DNA of 44,071 bases from positions 1 through 44,071 of the forward strand of contig VSPV01000001.1 in assembly GCA_009775605.1 (NCBI GenBank), in the 5' to 3' direction. Shown piece by piece: positions 14,294 to 22,333 of the stretch. A program made the translations under genes and the position numbers. Source of the stretch: Paramuribaculum sp. GTDB taxonomy: Bacteria; Bacteroidota; Bacteroidia; Bacteroidales; Muribaculaceae. The notes beneath the pieces are model-generated. The model saw only the letters and a program-made list of their open reading frames with translations, made no database searches and had not been told where the DNA came from. Within the stretch, counting starts at the first letter, position 1; each line of letters starts with the position of its first letter.

Positions 14294-15624
14294 TGGTTGA
14301 TGCCGTATTTTTCCATTCTGCGATACAGCGACTGGCGCGTGATGCCCAGCCGCGTGGCCACCTTGCTCAGGTTGCCCGAGGTCTCTTCAAGCGCTTTCAG
14401 TATGGCGTGGCGCTCCATGTCCTCCAGTGTCATGCCGGCTAATGTGTCGCCGCTTCGCTGTTCGTTACGCGGAGCCGGTGCCTGGTTGTGCTCTATCGAT
14501 TCGGGTCCTATGATATCCGAGGGCGAGATGAGTATGGCGCGTTCCACGGTGTTCTTTAGTTCGCGGATATTGCCGTAGAAAGGCAGCCGTGTCAGCAGGG
14601 CCATGGCCTCCGACGAGAATTCCGCGCCACGCCTGGTTGACTGCGCCGCAAAGTGGCGCACCAGCGCCGGAATGTCGTCGCGCCGCTCGCGCAGCGGAGG
14701 CAGATGCAGCGTTATGAGGTTGATTCGGTAGAGAAGGTCTTCGCGGAACCTGTGGTCGGCTACCATTGCCGGAAGGTCGGCGTTGGTGGCGCACACCACC
14801 CTTATGTCGACCTTGCGCGGGGTGCTGTCGCCCAGGCATTCGAACGTGTGCTGCTGGAGCACTCGCAGCAGCTTCACCTGGCAGTTTATGTCAAGGTCGC
14901 CTATCTCGTCGAGGAATATGGTGCCTTTGTGGGCCATCTCGAAGCGTCCTTTGCGGTTGGCGGTGGCACCGGTGAAAGCGTCTTTCACGTGGCCGAACAT
15001 TTCGCTCTCGAAGAGCGACTGCGAGATGCCTCCGAGGTTCACCGTCACCATCTGCTCGCGGCGCCGGGGACTGTTCAGGTGAAGGGCGCGGGCTATCAGC
15101 TCCTTTCCGGTGCCGTTTTCTCCGGTGATGAGCACCGGCGCATCGGTTGGCGCCACGCGCCTCACGGTGTCGAGCACGGCCATCAGCTCCGGGCTGCTTC
15201 CCACTATTCCCGCGCGGTCAAACTCCGCTGTCTCCTCTTCTGCCTCCGGTTCCCCGGCATTGAGCGAGATTGCCGTGCGTATGCGCTGCATCAGAAAATA
15301 ATTGTTCCACGGCTTGGTTATAAAGTCGAACGCTCCCGCTTTCATCCCTTCCACGGCCAGAGGTATGCTTCCCCATGCCGTGATGAGAATCACCGGCACG
15401 GCAGGCTGAAAAATCTTCACCTTCATGAGAAGTTCCAGTCCTTCCTCGCCCGAAGTCTCGCGGGTGTAGTTCATGTCCATTATTATGAGCTGGAGCGGCT
15501 CGCGTCTCACCACGGCCAGAGCCTCCTCGGCATTGGCGGCGGCGACGGTCTCGAACCCCTCGCGCTTCAGGAGCATGCCCAGCGACATGCGTATCACCTT
15601 GTCGTCGTCAACAATAAGTATCAT
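14290..15624 (-). CDS. NtrC-family sigma-54-dependent response regulator
   Basis: A 444-residue protein with three domains. The receiver (1-120) has acidic residues D6-D8, phospho-acceptor D50 (IIMDMN), T82 and K104. The AAA+ domain (about 137-365) has Walker A GENGTGKE (167-174), Walker B GTIFLDEIGDL and an arginine-finger region REDLLYRIN. A Fis-type helix-turn-helix ends the protein (NLSKVATRLGITRQSLYRRMEKYG). The loop that touches sigma-54, normally GAFTGA, reads DAFTGA (codons 14982-14965): the first Gly is replaced by Asp. The start is fixed by the receiver's first strand, MILIVDDD. A TAATTTTG box on the minus strand (15636-15629) ends four bases before this ATG. The sigma-54-like site before the efflux adaptor gene is a plausible target. 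Confidence 0.95.
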   Translation of the reverse strand: MILIVDDDKVIRMSLGMLLKREGFETVAAANAEEALAVVRREPLQLIIMDMNYTRETSGEEGLELLMKVKIFQPAVPVILITAWGSIPLAVEGMKAGAFDFITKPWNNYFLMQRIRTAISLNAGEPEAEEETAEFDRAGIVGSSPELMAVLDTVRRVAPTDAPVLITGENGTGKELIARALHLNSPRRREQMVTVNLGGISQSLFESEMFGHVKDAFTGATANRKGRFEMAHKGTIFLDEIGDLDINCQVKLLRVLQQHTFECLGDSTPRKVDIRVVCATNADLPAMVADHRFREDLLYRINLITLHLPPLRERRDDIPALVRHFAAQSTRRGAEFSSEAMALLTRLPFYGNIRELKNTVERAILISPSDIIGPESIEHNQAPAPRNEQRSGDTLAGMTLEDMERHAILKALEETSGNLSKVATRLGITRQSLYRRMEKYGINQ

Positions 15625-15628
15625 ATTG

Positions 15629-15636
15629 CAAAATTA
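15629..15636 (-). promoter_or_regulatory. Possible -7 box immediately before the response regulator
   Basis: The minus strand reads TAATTTTG at 15636-15629, an exact TAnnTTTG match, only four bases before the ATG at 15624. If used, the message would be nearly leaderless. No -33 TTTG at 19-21 bases was found, so this may be chance. Confidence 0.3.
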
Positions 15637-15763
15637 CAGTTTTTTTCAATATCCTTACGTCCGGCCTGCGGTTCCGCCATCAGAATGGCCGGAAGCACAT
15701 TGCAGGACGCCGTGTGTGTTTTTTAGAAGCCGGATGCAGGAAGGTGCAGCAAAACCGCCAAAA

Positions 15764-15836
15764 GTAGGGATGCTCCATGGAGCATCCGCTGAAAATGTGC
15801 TGATTGTCAGCGGATGCACGAGCGTGCATCCCTACA
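15764..15836. repeat. Two-hairpin palindromic repeat, copy B
   Basis: GTAGGG (15764-15769) and CCCTAC (15830-15835) are the outer arms. Inside are the same 20-base CTCCATGGAG-centred palindrome as copy A, the ACG-type hairpin, and an extra 11-bp inverted pair, GCATCCGCTGA / TCAGCGGATGC, joining the two. It lies in the 243-base gap between the TolC-like gene and the response regulator gene and could terminate or stabilise the efflux transcript. Confidence 0.8.
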
Positions 15837-15867
15837 AATTTGGACGGTGGCTTCAGTTCCGCAACAC

Positions 15868-17343
15868 CTAATTGCGTACCATCCGCTCTATGTCGGCATC
15901 TATGCCTGTGCCGCGTTCATAGTCCCATAATGTCACGCTCCGCAACTGATAATAGTAATACCAATAATAGAAGAGTTCATTCACATATTTCTGGCGCGAC
16001 TCATCCTTGCGGGTCTGCGAGTCGTTGAGGTCGAGAGTCGATATTTTGCCTATCAGGAACGTCTCCACGTTGGTGTGGTAGCGCTTCTGGGCTATCTCGT
16101 CGGCTTTGTCGGCTATCGAGAGCTGCTTGCGCTGGTTGTTGAAGCGCTCCACCAGTATGAAGAGGTTCTGGTTGAAGTCAAGGGTCTCCTGGCGCAGGCG
16201 GCTCTCCACCACATCGCGGTTGCTCTGGGCCACCTTCACCGCTCCGCGGCGCTTGCCCCAGTCAAGCAGCGGTATCTTCACGCCCACCTCCACAACCTGG
16301 TTGCTCTTCAGGTTGTTGTAGGCCTGCGGAAACTGCTGCGAGGTGCCTGTGTAGCCCACCTGGGCATATAGCGTGATCTGGCGCAGATTGCCCTTGGCTT
16401 TGGCCACCTCGTAGTCGGCTTCCAGCTGACGGCGGCGCAGATTCTTGGCAAACATGTTGTTGGCCAAGGCGCGGTCAAGCGCGTCGGTGTACACCACGTC
16501 AATCGAGGGTATCACCGTGGGCACCACAGGCTGCAGCTCCACGCTCTCGTCGTAGTTCAGAAACGAGCGCAGCTGATACATGTTGCTTTTCAGATTGCTC
16601 TCGCTCTCGGTGAACGATGACTGCGCCGTGAGCAGGTTGAGCTCCATCTGCAGGAGGTCGTTCTGGCTTATCTGGCCCATCTCGCGCTTCACCTTGGCCA
16701 CGTCGTAGAGTTTCGAGGCGTTGTCGAGGTTCTGACGGGCAATGTCGAGGTTCTCGCGGGCCATCAGCAGGTTGAAGAAATGCTGAACGGCGGCCATCGC
16801 CACCTCTTCGGTGGCCGTGAGAAACCGCGCCTTGGCCTCGGCATAGCGCACGGGCTCTATCTTGCGGTTCCATTTCACGTTGTTCACGCCGAAGATGGGC
16901 TGGCTCAGCGTCAGCGCCACCGGTATCGACATGAAGCGGTTGTATTTGTCGCCGTCGAGCTGTCGCAGGAAGTCGATCGAGGTGGTCAGCGAGAGAGTTC
17001 CGCCTGTGAGCCAGATGTTCTGGTCTACTGACAGTTCGCCGTTCATCTGCATGTAGTTGTTGCGCACGAAGTTGTAGGTGCCGTCCTCGCTCTGATAGGT
17101 GCTGTACTGCTTGTAATAGCCCGGAAGTTTTGAGCTGAAGTTCACTTCCGGAAGCAGGTCGGCCTTGTAGGTGCGGTATTCCCAGTAGGAGGTGCGCAGT
17201 TCGTTGAGGGCCACGGCCGCATTCACGCTCTGCACGCGGGCCCGCGCTATGGCGTCCTCAAGGGTTATCGAGAGGGTTTCCCCGCCCGCCACAAGTGATG
17301 TGGCGAGCGCGAGTCCTAAGGATATGGACTTGATCGGATTCAT
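15868..17343 (-). CDS. TolC-like outer-membrane efflux protein
   Basis: A 491-residue outer-membrane factor with a signal peptide (about 1-20, ending in an Ala-Gly-rich stretch). It has two repeats of the long coiled-coil hairpin typical of the family; the first covers about 30-240 and the second about 290-470. LTLSQPIFGVN and VGVKIPLLDWGKRRGAVKVAQSNRDV are the usual strand-to-helix segments of the two repeats. It would form the trimeric channel that lets the ABC pump export through the outer membrane. It begins two bases after the second permease gene, so it belongs to that operon. The 3' end is followed by repeat copy B. Confidence 0.93.
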   Translation of the reverse strand: MNPIKSISLGLALATSLVAGGETLSITLEDAIARARVQSVNAAVALNELRTSYWEYRTYKADLLPEVNFSSKLPGYYKQYSTYQSEDGTYNFVRNNYMQMNGELSVDQNIWLTGGTLSLTTSIDFLRQLDGDKYNRFMSIPVALTLSQPIFGVNNVKWNRKIEPVRYAEAKARFLTATEEVAMAAVQHFFNLLMARENLDIARQNLDNASKLYDVAKVKREMGQISQNDLLQMELNLLTAQSSFTESESNLKSNMYQLRSFLNYDESVELQPVVPTVIPSIDVVYTDALDRALANNMFAKNLRRRQLEADYEVAKAKGNLRQITLYAQVGYTGTSQQFPQAYNNLKSNQVVEVGVKIPLLDWGKRRGAVKVAQSNRDVVESRLRQETLDFNQNLFILVERFNNQRKQLSIADKADEIAQKRYHTNVETFLIGKISTLDLNDSQTRKDESRQKYVNELFYYWYYYYQLRSVTLWDYERGTGIDADIERMVRN

Positions 17344-17345
17344 GA

Positions 17346-18590
17346 TTATTCGTCTTTGAGGGCTATTGCCGGTTTGATGCGCATGGCGCGGCGTGCGGGT
17401 ATTATGATGCCCAGCACAATCATCAGGGCCATCAGGCCAAAGGTCACGAGAATGCAGAGCGAGGTGCGGCCCCAGCCTATGTATCCGTCGAAATAGGAGT
17501 TGAACTCATACCATGACAGAGCCGTGTCTATCGCTGCGGCCGGAATGGTGGCTACCACCAGCAGCAGGAGGCCTTCGCCTATCAGGCGGTTGAATATGCT
17601 GCGGTCCGTAGCGCCGTTGACTTTGCGTATGGCTATCTCGCCCACGCGCTGCTGTGTGCGGAACCAGAATGTGCCCAGAAGCCCCAGGAATATGTTGAGC
17701 AGCAGGAAGCCCATGCCGGCGTAGTAGTTGCGCTCACGGTTGGTGTAGAAGGTCTGGTAGTTGCGGCGGATATCCTTGAACGATACCACGTCGGTCACCA
17801 TCAGGTTGCCGATGCGGAACTGCGTGGGCGCGTCCTTCATCAGCATCTCTTTGATGTCATGGTCCATTTCGGGTTTCACGCGGATGCACAGCTCGTTGGT
17901 CCAGCTATACCACCATCGGGGCAGATCCATTACCACGCAGTCGTTCCATGTCTGATAGTCGCAGTAGCGCGGGGGGACCAGTGCCGCGCCGAGGCGCTTT
18001 ATGTTGGAGGTGTCGCCGATTATAAATTCTTTGCCTATGTAATCCTTCAGTTCCACTTTCTGTTTCCAGAAAAGATCGTTGTTGATAAGCACTTTGCCTT
18101 CTTTGAGCATGGCGGCAAGTTCTTCGGGAGTCTCGCCGTTGATTCCTTGGTAGCGGAACACGCGCACGAAATCGGGACTCACGTAGCGGCGCAGCGTATA
18201 GCCGTCGGTCTCCAGGGTATCGCCCTCGGCAATGTACTGTACGCCTATTCCGGAGTTTGAGCCATTGTAGGGATATGAGTTCTGCGACCAGCTCACAGCT
18301 TCTATTTCGGGACGGCGGCGGATACGCTCCATGAGTTCCATACGGTCGGCTCCGGTCTGTTCGTCACCGCGTTCGGGGATATATTCCGGACTTTTCACGT
18401 TGACCTCATCCACATCCACACGGTAGCAGTGCTCTATGTCGAAGCCGAGCGGAATGATGCGGGTGGAGATGCTTGTATAGAAAAAGTCCACGATATACCA
18501 GAGCACCACACTCACCACCAGCAGCTCGGTCACAAGCCAGAGGTTGGTGCGCCATTCGTTTTTTATCTGGGTAAATAGTTTCTTGTTCAT
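17346..18590 (-). CDS. ABC transporter permease, FtsX/MacB type (second)
   Basis: A 414-residue permease with the MacB-type layout: one N-terminal transmembrane helix (about 17-37), a large periplasmic domain (about 40-285), and three C-terminal helices. The FtsX core motif is visible as RVGEIAIRKVNGATDRSIF (about 310-328), and the protein ends with the conserved PARRAMRIKPAIALKDE. Such permeases use ATP hydrolysis to drive periplasmic conformational change rather than moving substrate across the inner membrane. It pairs with the other permease, as a heterodimer or alternative subunit, and shares the single ATPase gene of the operon. The substrate is unknown. It lies 31 bases after the first permease and two bases before the TolC-like gene. 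Confidence 0.9.
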   Translation of the reverse strand: MNKKLFTQIKNEWRTNLWLVTELLVVSVVLWYIVDFFYTSISTRIIPLGFDIEHCYRVDVDEVNVKSPEYIPERGDEQTGADRMELMERIRRRPEIEAVSWSQNSYPYNGSNSGIGVQYIAEGDTLETDGYTLRRYVSPDFVRVFRYQGINGETPEELAAMLKEGKVLINNDLFWKQKVELKDYIGKEFIIGDTSNIKRLGAALVPPRYCDYQTWNDCVVMDLPRWWYSWTNELCIRVKPEMDHDIKEMLMKDAPTQFRIGNLMVTDVVSFKDIRRNYQTFYTNRERNYYAGMGFLLLNIFLGLLGTFWFRTQQRVGEIAIRKVNGATDRSIFNRLIGEGLLLLVVATIPAAAIDTALSWYEFNSYFDGYIGWGRTSLCILVTFGLMALMIVLGIIIPARRAMRIKPAIALKDE

Positions 18591-18621
18591 TTTTGGTAAT
18601 TTTTTGTGTTTGGCAAACCGT

Positions 18622-19917
18622 TTATTTGGAGCGTCCCGACAGGGCGTTGACCAGACTGGTGCGCGAGGCGTTGAATGCCGGCAGGCCGCTGCTGAGCAGG
18701 TTGAGTATGAAGCAGAACAGCATTGCCCATCCGAACGTCGACCAGTGGAAGAGTATCGAACTGTCGACCTTCGGCGGGTTGAAAGTCATGGAGAACGGCT
18801 GCGCGAAAAGCAGACTGTTGCACAGATAGCCGAATATCACACTGAGCAGCAGTCCGATAACGCCGGCTACCAGTGTCATCACCAGATTCTCAGTGATAAT
18901 GTCGGCTATTATGCGGCCGCGGGTGCACCCGAACGATCGGCGAACGCCTATTTCGGCTGTGCGCTGTTTCAGGCGACTCTGGGTCATGGAGCTGAGGTTG
19001 ATGGCCGGGACTATGAGCAGAATCAGATAGATTATCAGTCGTCGGCGGCGTTCGCCGGGAAGGTCCGGCTCGTTGTTACTCGACAGGGCTATCACCTGGG
19101 TCTCCTGGTCGTAGGGGCGGTTGCGCGATGATATCTTCCATCCTGCCGATTTGAGCTGATCCTCGTAGCGGTCGTGGGCCTTGTTGTATTCATCTTTGAT
19201 TTTTGCGAAATCGTCGCTGCTGCGTGCAAGGAGAGTCACGCTCAGATAGCCATGGATGTCCCCCCACGTGGTCTCCATGTCGGTGGTGGCCGAGAGGTTG
19301 GGCCAAGCCTGTGCATAGCAGGCGTCGGCAAGAGTAGACACATCTTTCACCACTCCGGACACTCTGAATGGTGCCAGATTCATCAGGATTTCACGTCCGG
19401 CAACTTCGGTTGTGCCGAATACCGCGCGGGCAACACTCTCGGTGATCACTATTTCAGGTCGTCCGGCATCGAAGTCGGCTTTGGTGAAGGGTTTGCCGTC
19501 GATGAAAGTGAAGTCGAATACCTTCCAGAAGTTGTCGTCGACGGGTCGGAAGTCGGCCTGCACGTTCTCGCCTTTCGGAATGGACATTGCCGCCGGTGCG
19601 GTGAAGGCGCGGTAGGCGGTGGCTGCCTCGGGTGTCTCCAGCGAGAGCAGCATCTGTTTTGCTGTATTATAGCTCATGGGACCGTTGGAGCTGTCTCCCT
19701 CGCCCCATTCCTCTTTATATGATGAAAGATATTTGTAGTGGAGGAAGCGGTCGCGGTTGCTTTCAGGCGCATAAGGGGCGGTCTGCACCTCCTGCATCAT
19801 CACCACTATCATTATCAGGAAAATGGCCAGCGCGGTGCCCGCTATCGTTACTATGCTCAGCACTTTCTGGTGTTTCATCTGAAACCATGCCGAGCGGAAT
19901 ATGGTGTTGAGTTTCAT
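18622..19917 (-). CDS. ABC transporter permease, FtsX/MacB type (first)
   Basis: A 431-residue permease of the same family as the next gene. One N-terminal helix (about 20-41), a periplasmic domain (about 45-285) and three C-terminal helices are visible. The FtsX motif reads RTAEIGVRRSFGCTRGRI (about 316-333). Sequence similarity to the second permease is confined mainly to the FtsX parts, so the two probably form a heterodimer rather than a duplication of recent date. It sits 34 bases after the ATPase gene. This arrangement, one ATPase with two full-length permeases and a TolC, is common in Bacteroidetes. Confidence 0.9.
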   Translation of the reverse strand: MKLNTIFRSAWFQMKHQKVLSIVTIAGTALAIFLIMIVVMMQEVQTAPYAPESNRDRFLHYKYLSSYKEEWGEGDSSNGPMSYNTAKQMLLSLETPEAATAYRAFTAPAAMSIPKGENVQADFRPVDDNFWKVFDFTFIDGKPFTKADFDAGRPEIVITESVARAVFGTTEVAGREILMNLAPFRVSGVVKDVSTLADACYAQAWPNLSATTDMETTWGDIHGYLSVTLLARSSDDFAKIKDEYNKAHDRYEDQLKSAGWKISSRNRPYDQETQVIALSSNNEPDLPGERRRRLIIYLILLIVPAINLSSMTQSRLKQRTAEIGVRRSFGCTRGRIIADIITENLVMTLVAGVIGLLLSVIFGYLCNSLLFAQPFSMTFNPPKVDSSILFHWSTFGWAMLFCFILNLLSSGLPAFNASRTSLVNALSGRSK

Positions 19918-19951
19918 TGCTGTGAAATGAGATTGGATAATACGTAAGGGG

Positions 19952-20626
19952 TTACTGGACCTGACGGCCGTCGAGGAAGCGGATTATGCGGTCGGTCTGA
20001 CGGGCCTGCTCCTCATTGTGGGTCACCATCACTATGGTGCGTCCGTCCTCCTTGTTGAGGCGGTGGAGCATCTCCATCACTTCGGCACCCATCTTCGAGT
20101 CGAGGTTGCCGGTAGGTTCGTCGGCCAGGATTATCTCGGGCGAGCCGATTATGGCGCGGGCTATGGCCACGCGCTGGCACTGTCCGCCGGAGAGCTGTCC
20201 GGGCATGTGGCGCATGCGGTGAGCCAGCCCCACGCGCTCGAGCACCTCGCGCGCACGGGCTGCACGCTCCTTGTCGCTCACGCCCTTGCGGTAGATCAGA
20301 GGCAGCTCCACGTTGTCGGTCACGTTGAGCGACGGTATCAGATGGAAGCTCTGGAACACGAATCCGAGATAGCGGTTACGGAAAGCGGCCAGCTGGCGGT
20401 CGCTCATTCCGGTTGTGGTCTTTCCGTCAATCTCCACGGTGCCTGAGGTGGGGCTGTCAAGAAGGCCTATGATATTGAGCAGGGTCGATTTGCCGCAGCC
20501 CGAGGGGCCCATGATACTTACGAATTCACCTTTCTCGATGCTGATGTTGACGTTTTCCAGTGCGAGTGTCTCCACTTCGTTGGTCCGGTAGATTTTGTTT
20601 ACGTCTTTTACTTGGATTATTGACAT
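19952..20626 (-). CDS. ABC transporter ATPase, MacB/LolD type
   Basis: A 224-residue nucleotide-binding protein with every ABC motif. Walker A is GPSGCGKST (40-48), the Q-loop is Q92 (FVFQSFHLIP), the signature is LSGGQ (145-149), Walker B is IILADE with catalytic E170, and the switch is H203. Sequence and length place it with the MacB/LolD/FtsE group, which work with FtsX-type permeases. It powers the two permeases downstream, using the adaptor upstream as the periplasmic link to the TolC-like channel. The gap to the adaptor gene is 40 bases and to the first permease 34 bases. Confidence 0.96.
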   Translation of the reverse strand: MSIIQVKDVNKIYRTNEVETLALENVNISIEKGEFVSIMGPSGCGKSTLLNIIGLLDSPTSGTVEIDGKTTTGMSDRQLAAFRNRYLGFVFQSFHLIPSLNVTDNVELPLIYRKGVSDKERAARAREVLERVGLAHRMRHMPGQLSGGQCQRVAIARAIIGSPEIILADEPTGNLDSKMGAEVMEMLHRLNKEDGRTIVMVTHNEEQARQTDRIIRFLDGRQVQ

Positions 20627-20666
20627 GACTGTATTTATTATTGTTGTTTTGATTGTTTCGGTTGGT

Positions 20667-21914
20667 TTATCTGAGGGTGAGCTTGTCTGACTCGCGGTAC
20701 TCGCTCATGTCCGAAGTCACTACTTTTTCTCCGGGTGCTATGCCGTCGAGCACCTCCACATATTCATAGTTGCTGTCGCCAAGACGCACCGAGCGCTTTT
20801 CAAGAAGGTTGTCGGAGGTCTGCACGAACAGGTCGTAACGGCCTGCTCCCTTGTAGTAGGGGCCGTTGGCTATGCGCACCACGTTGTCGCGGACGTCGCA
20901 CATCACGTACACGTCGCTCTTCAGGCCCGAGCGCAGTCGGGGGTTGGAGTCGTCGTCGAGCTTCACGGAGAAAGCAACTACGCCGTTGGTCGAAAGCGGT
21001 GTCACGTTGGTGATCACGCCGCGCAGCTGCTCCTTGCCGATGCGTGTGACCGTCGGCGCTCCCACCACTATGCGGTCCACATAGCTGTCGGCGATCTCGC
21101 CTTCAACCTTGAAGCGGCTCAGGTCGGCTATCACGGCCACGCGCTCTCCCTGGGCTATCTGCTGGCCTATCTGGTCGTTGATATAGGTGAGGATGGCTGC
21201 GCGCGGCGCCTTGATCTTGGCGTCGTCGAAGGTGCGCATGGTCTCCGCAAGGTTGCGGTCGGAGATGGAAAGCTCGAGGGCTTTCATGCGCTCGTCGGCC
21301 TGGCGCACGTCGCGTTCGTTTATAAGCTCCTTACGCAGCTGCTCAAGCTCCAGGCGTGCGGTCTCGTAGGCCAGCTTCACCTCGCGCACCTTGTCGCCTG
21401 TTCCTGAGCCCAGGCTGTCGAGACGCTGCTCGTTGACCAGCTCGGCGGCCAGACGGTTAACCGACATCTGCTTGACGCGAATTTGCATGTCGAGATTGGT
21501 GAGGAAGGTGTTGTTGTTGAGGCGGAGCTTGTCGAGCTCGAGGCGCTTCATGTCGCGCTCGTCCTGAATTCTCTTGAGCTCGGTTTCGGCCGAGAGAAGG
21601 TCGAGGCGCAGCAGAGGAGTTCCGGCACTCACACTGTCGCCTGCTTTGCTGTATACCTCCACGATTTTGGTGGTGATAGGCGAATTGATTATCTCCTCGA
21701 AAGCCGGAGCCACCTTGCCTGTGGCGTTGATAGAAGTTTCGATAGTTCCGCGGTCGGCCTCGCATATTTTCAGGTCGGAAGCCTTTACTCCTTTTCTAAG
21801 CAGGAGTACCGCTGTAATCACTACGGCTAAAGCTGCTGCCGATATCACGCAGATGCGTATCAGACGGCGGCGTTTCTGCCGCATGATTACCTCTTTTGGA
21901 ATTTCTCTGTCCAT
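20667..21914 (-). CDS. Periplasmic adaptor, HlyD/MacA-like
   Basis: A 415-residue membrane-fusion protein and the first gene of the efflux operon. A basic N-terminus (RQKRRRLIR) and one transmembrane helix (about 20-40) anchor it. A lipoyl/barrel-sandwich half follows (INATGKVAPAFEEIINSPITTKIVEVYSKAGDSVSAGTPLLRLD, about 68-110), then a coiled coil to about residue 225, the second lipoyl half (IKAPRAAILTYINDQIGQQIAQGERVAVIAD), and a beta-barrel domain. It links the inner-membrane MacB-type pump to the TolC-like channel. Export of a small toxic compound, peptide or siderophore is possible; the substrate cannot be named. A sigma-54-like promoter lies about 55 bases upstream of the start. Confidence 0.92.
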   Translation of the reverse strand: MDREIPKEVIMRQKRRRLIRICVISAAALAVVITAVLLLRKGVKASDLKICEADRGTIETSINATGKVAPAFEEIINSPITTKIVEVYSKAGDSVSAGTPLLRLDLLSAETELKRIQDERDMKRLELDKLRLNNNTFLTNLDMQIRVKQMSVNRLAAELVNEQRLDSLGSGTGDKVREVKLAYETARLELEQLRKELINERDVRQADERMKALELSISDRNLAETMRTFDDAKIKAPRAAILTYINDQIGQQIAQGERVAVIADLSRFKVEGEIADSYVDRIVVGAPTVTRIGKEQLRGVITNVTPLSTNGVVAFSVKLDDDSNPRLRSGLKSDVYVMCDVRDNVVRIANGPYYKGAGRYDLFVQTSDNLLEKRSVRLGDSNYEYVEVLDGIAPGEKVVTSDMSEYRESDKLTLR

Positions 21915-21967
21915 TGTGATGACTTAATTTGATATGTTTGGTTATTATGTTCTCACATATCATAGAC

Positions 21968-21983
21968 ACATAAAGCGTGCCAA
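21968..21983 (-). promoter_or_regulatory. Sigma-54-like promoter for the efflux operon
   Basis: The minus strand reads TTGGCACG (21983-21976), a perfect -24 element. The -12 position, ten bases after the GG, reads ATGT instead of TTGC, so GG-N10-GT replaces GG-N10-GC. A start near 21957 would leave a leader of about 42 nt. No TAnnTTTG box was found in this leader. The pump operon is followed by a sigma-54-type activator, which is why I give this weight. Confidence 0.5.
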
Positions 21984-22036
21984 ACGTTACATCGCTTGAT
22001 TACCAGCATGTTACTCCCTCGCCCCACTGTCCGATT

Positions 22037-22086
22037 CCGTACACTCCCGCCATAACCGTACACCCCCGCCGTACATTTCCGTCACT
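22037..22086. promoter_or_regulatory. Direct repeats CCGTACA, candidate activator sites
   Basis: CCGTACAC occurs at 22037-22044 and 22056-22063, CCGTACAT at 22069-22076, and a degenerate CCGTCACT at 22079-22086. They lie about 80-130 bases upstream of the predicted sigma-54 start, the usual distance for enhancer sites of NtrC-type activators. Binding by the local regulator is inference. Confidence 0.35.
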
Positions 22087-22155
22087 CCCACTGGGAAAAT
22101 CGGCCTCCCCCCGTCCTTCCGGAGAGACTCCAAAACTCAAATCATCTCCCCCAAT

Positions 22156-22299
22156 TGTAGGGATGCACGCTCGTGCATCCGCTCATAACCTTCACGCATC
22201 CGCTGATAACCATCTTACATCTGCTGAGAATCAAAGTTTATCCCCTGATAACCAACGTTATATAGCCTATAGTCGGCTGCTCCATGGAGCAGCCCTACA
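22156..22299. repeat. Two-hairpin palindromic repeat, copy C (inverted, expanded)
   Basis: TGTAGGG (22156-22162) and CCCTACA (22293-22299) are the outer arms. The order of hairpins is reversed compared with copies A and B: the ACG-type hairpin comes first (about 22161-22180) and GGCTGCTCCATGGAGCAGCC last (22275-22294). Between them are degenerate tandem units ending in CTGATAACC or similar (about 22180-22255). The palindrome differs from A and B by A-T to C-G at its third pair, on both sides. Confidence 0.75.
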
Positions 22300-22333
22300 T
22301 TTAGCGGTTTTGTACCATCCGACCCTCTTCTGT

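Noticed and set aside
14653..15726. Plus-strand frame of 357 codons opposite the response regulator
   Set aside because: Antisense shadow of a gene with intact receiver, AAA+ and Fis domains.
12786..22299. CRISPR array
   Set aside because: The repeats are palindromic, few, unevenly spaced over 9 kb and have no spacer-repeat pattern; no cas genes are present.
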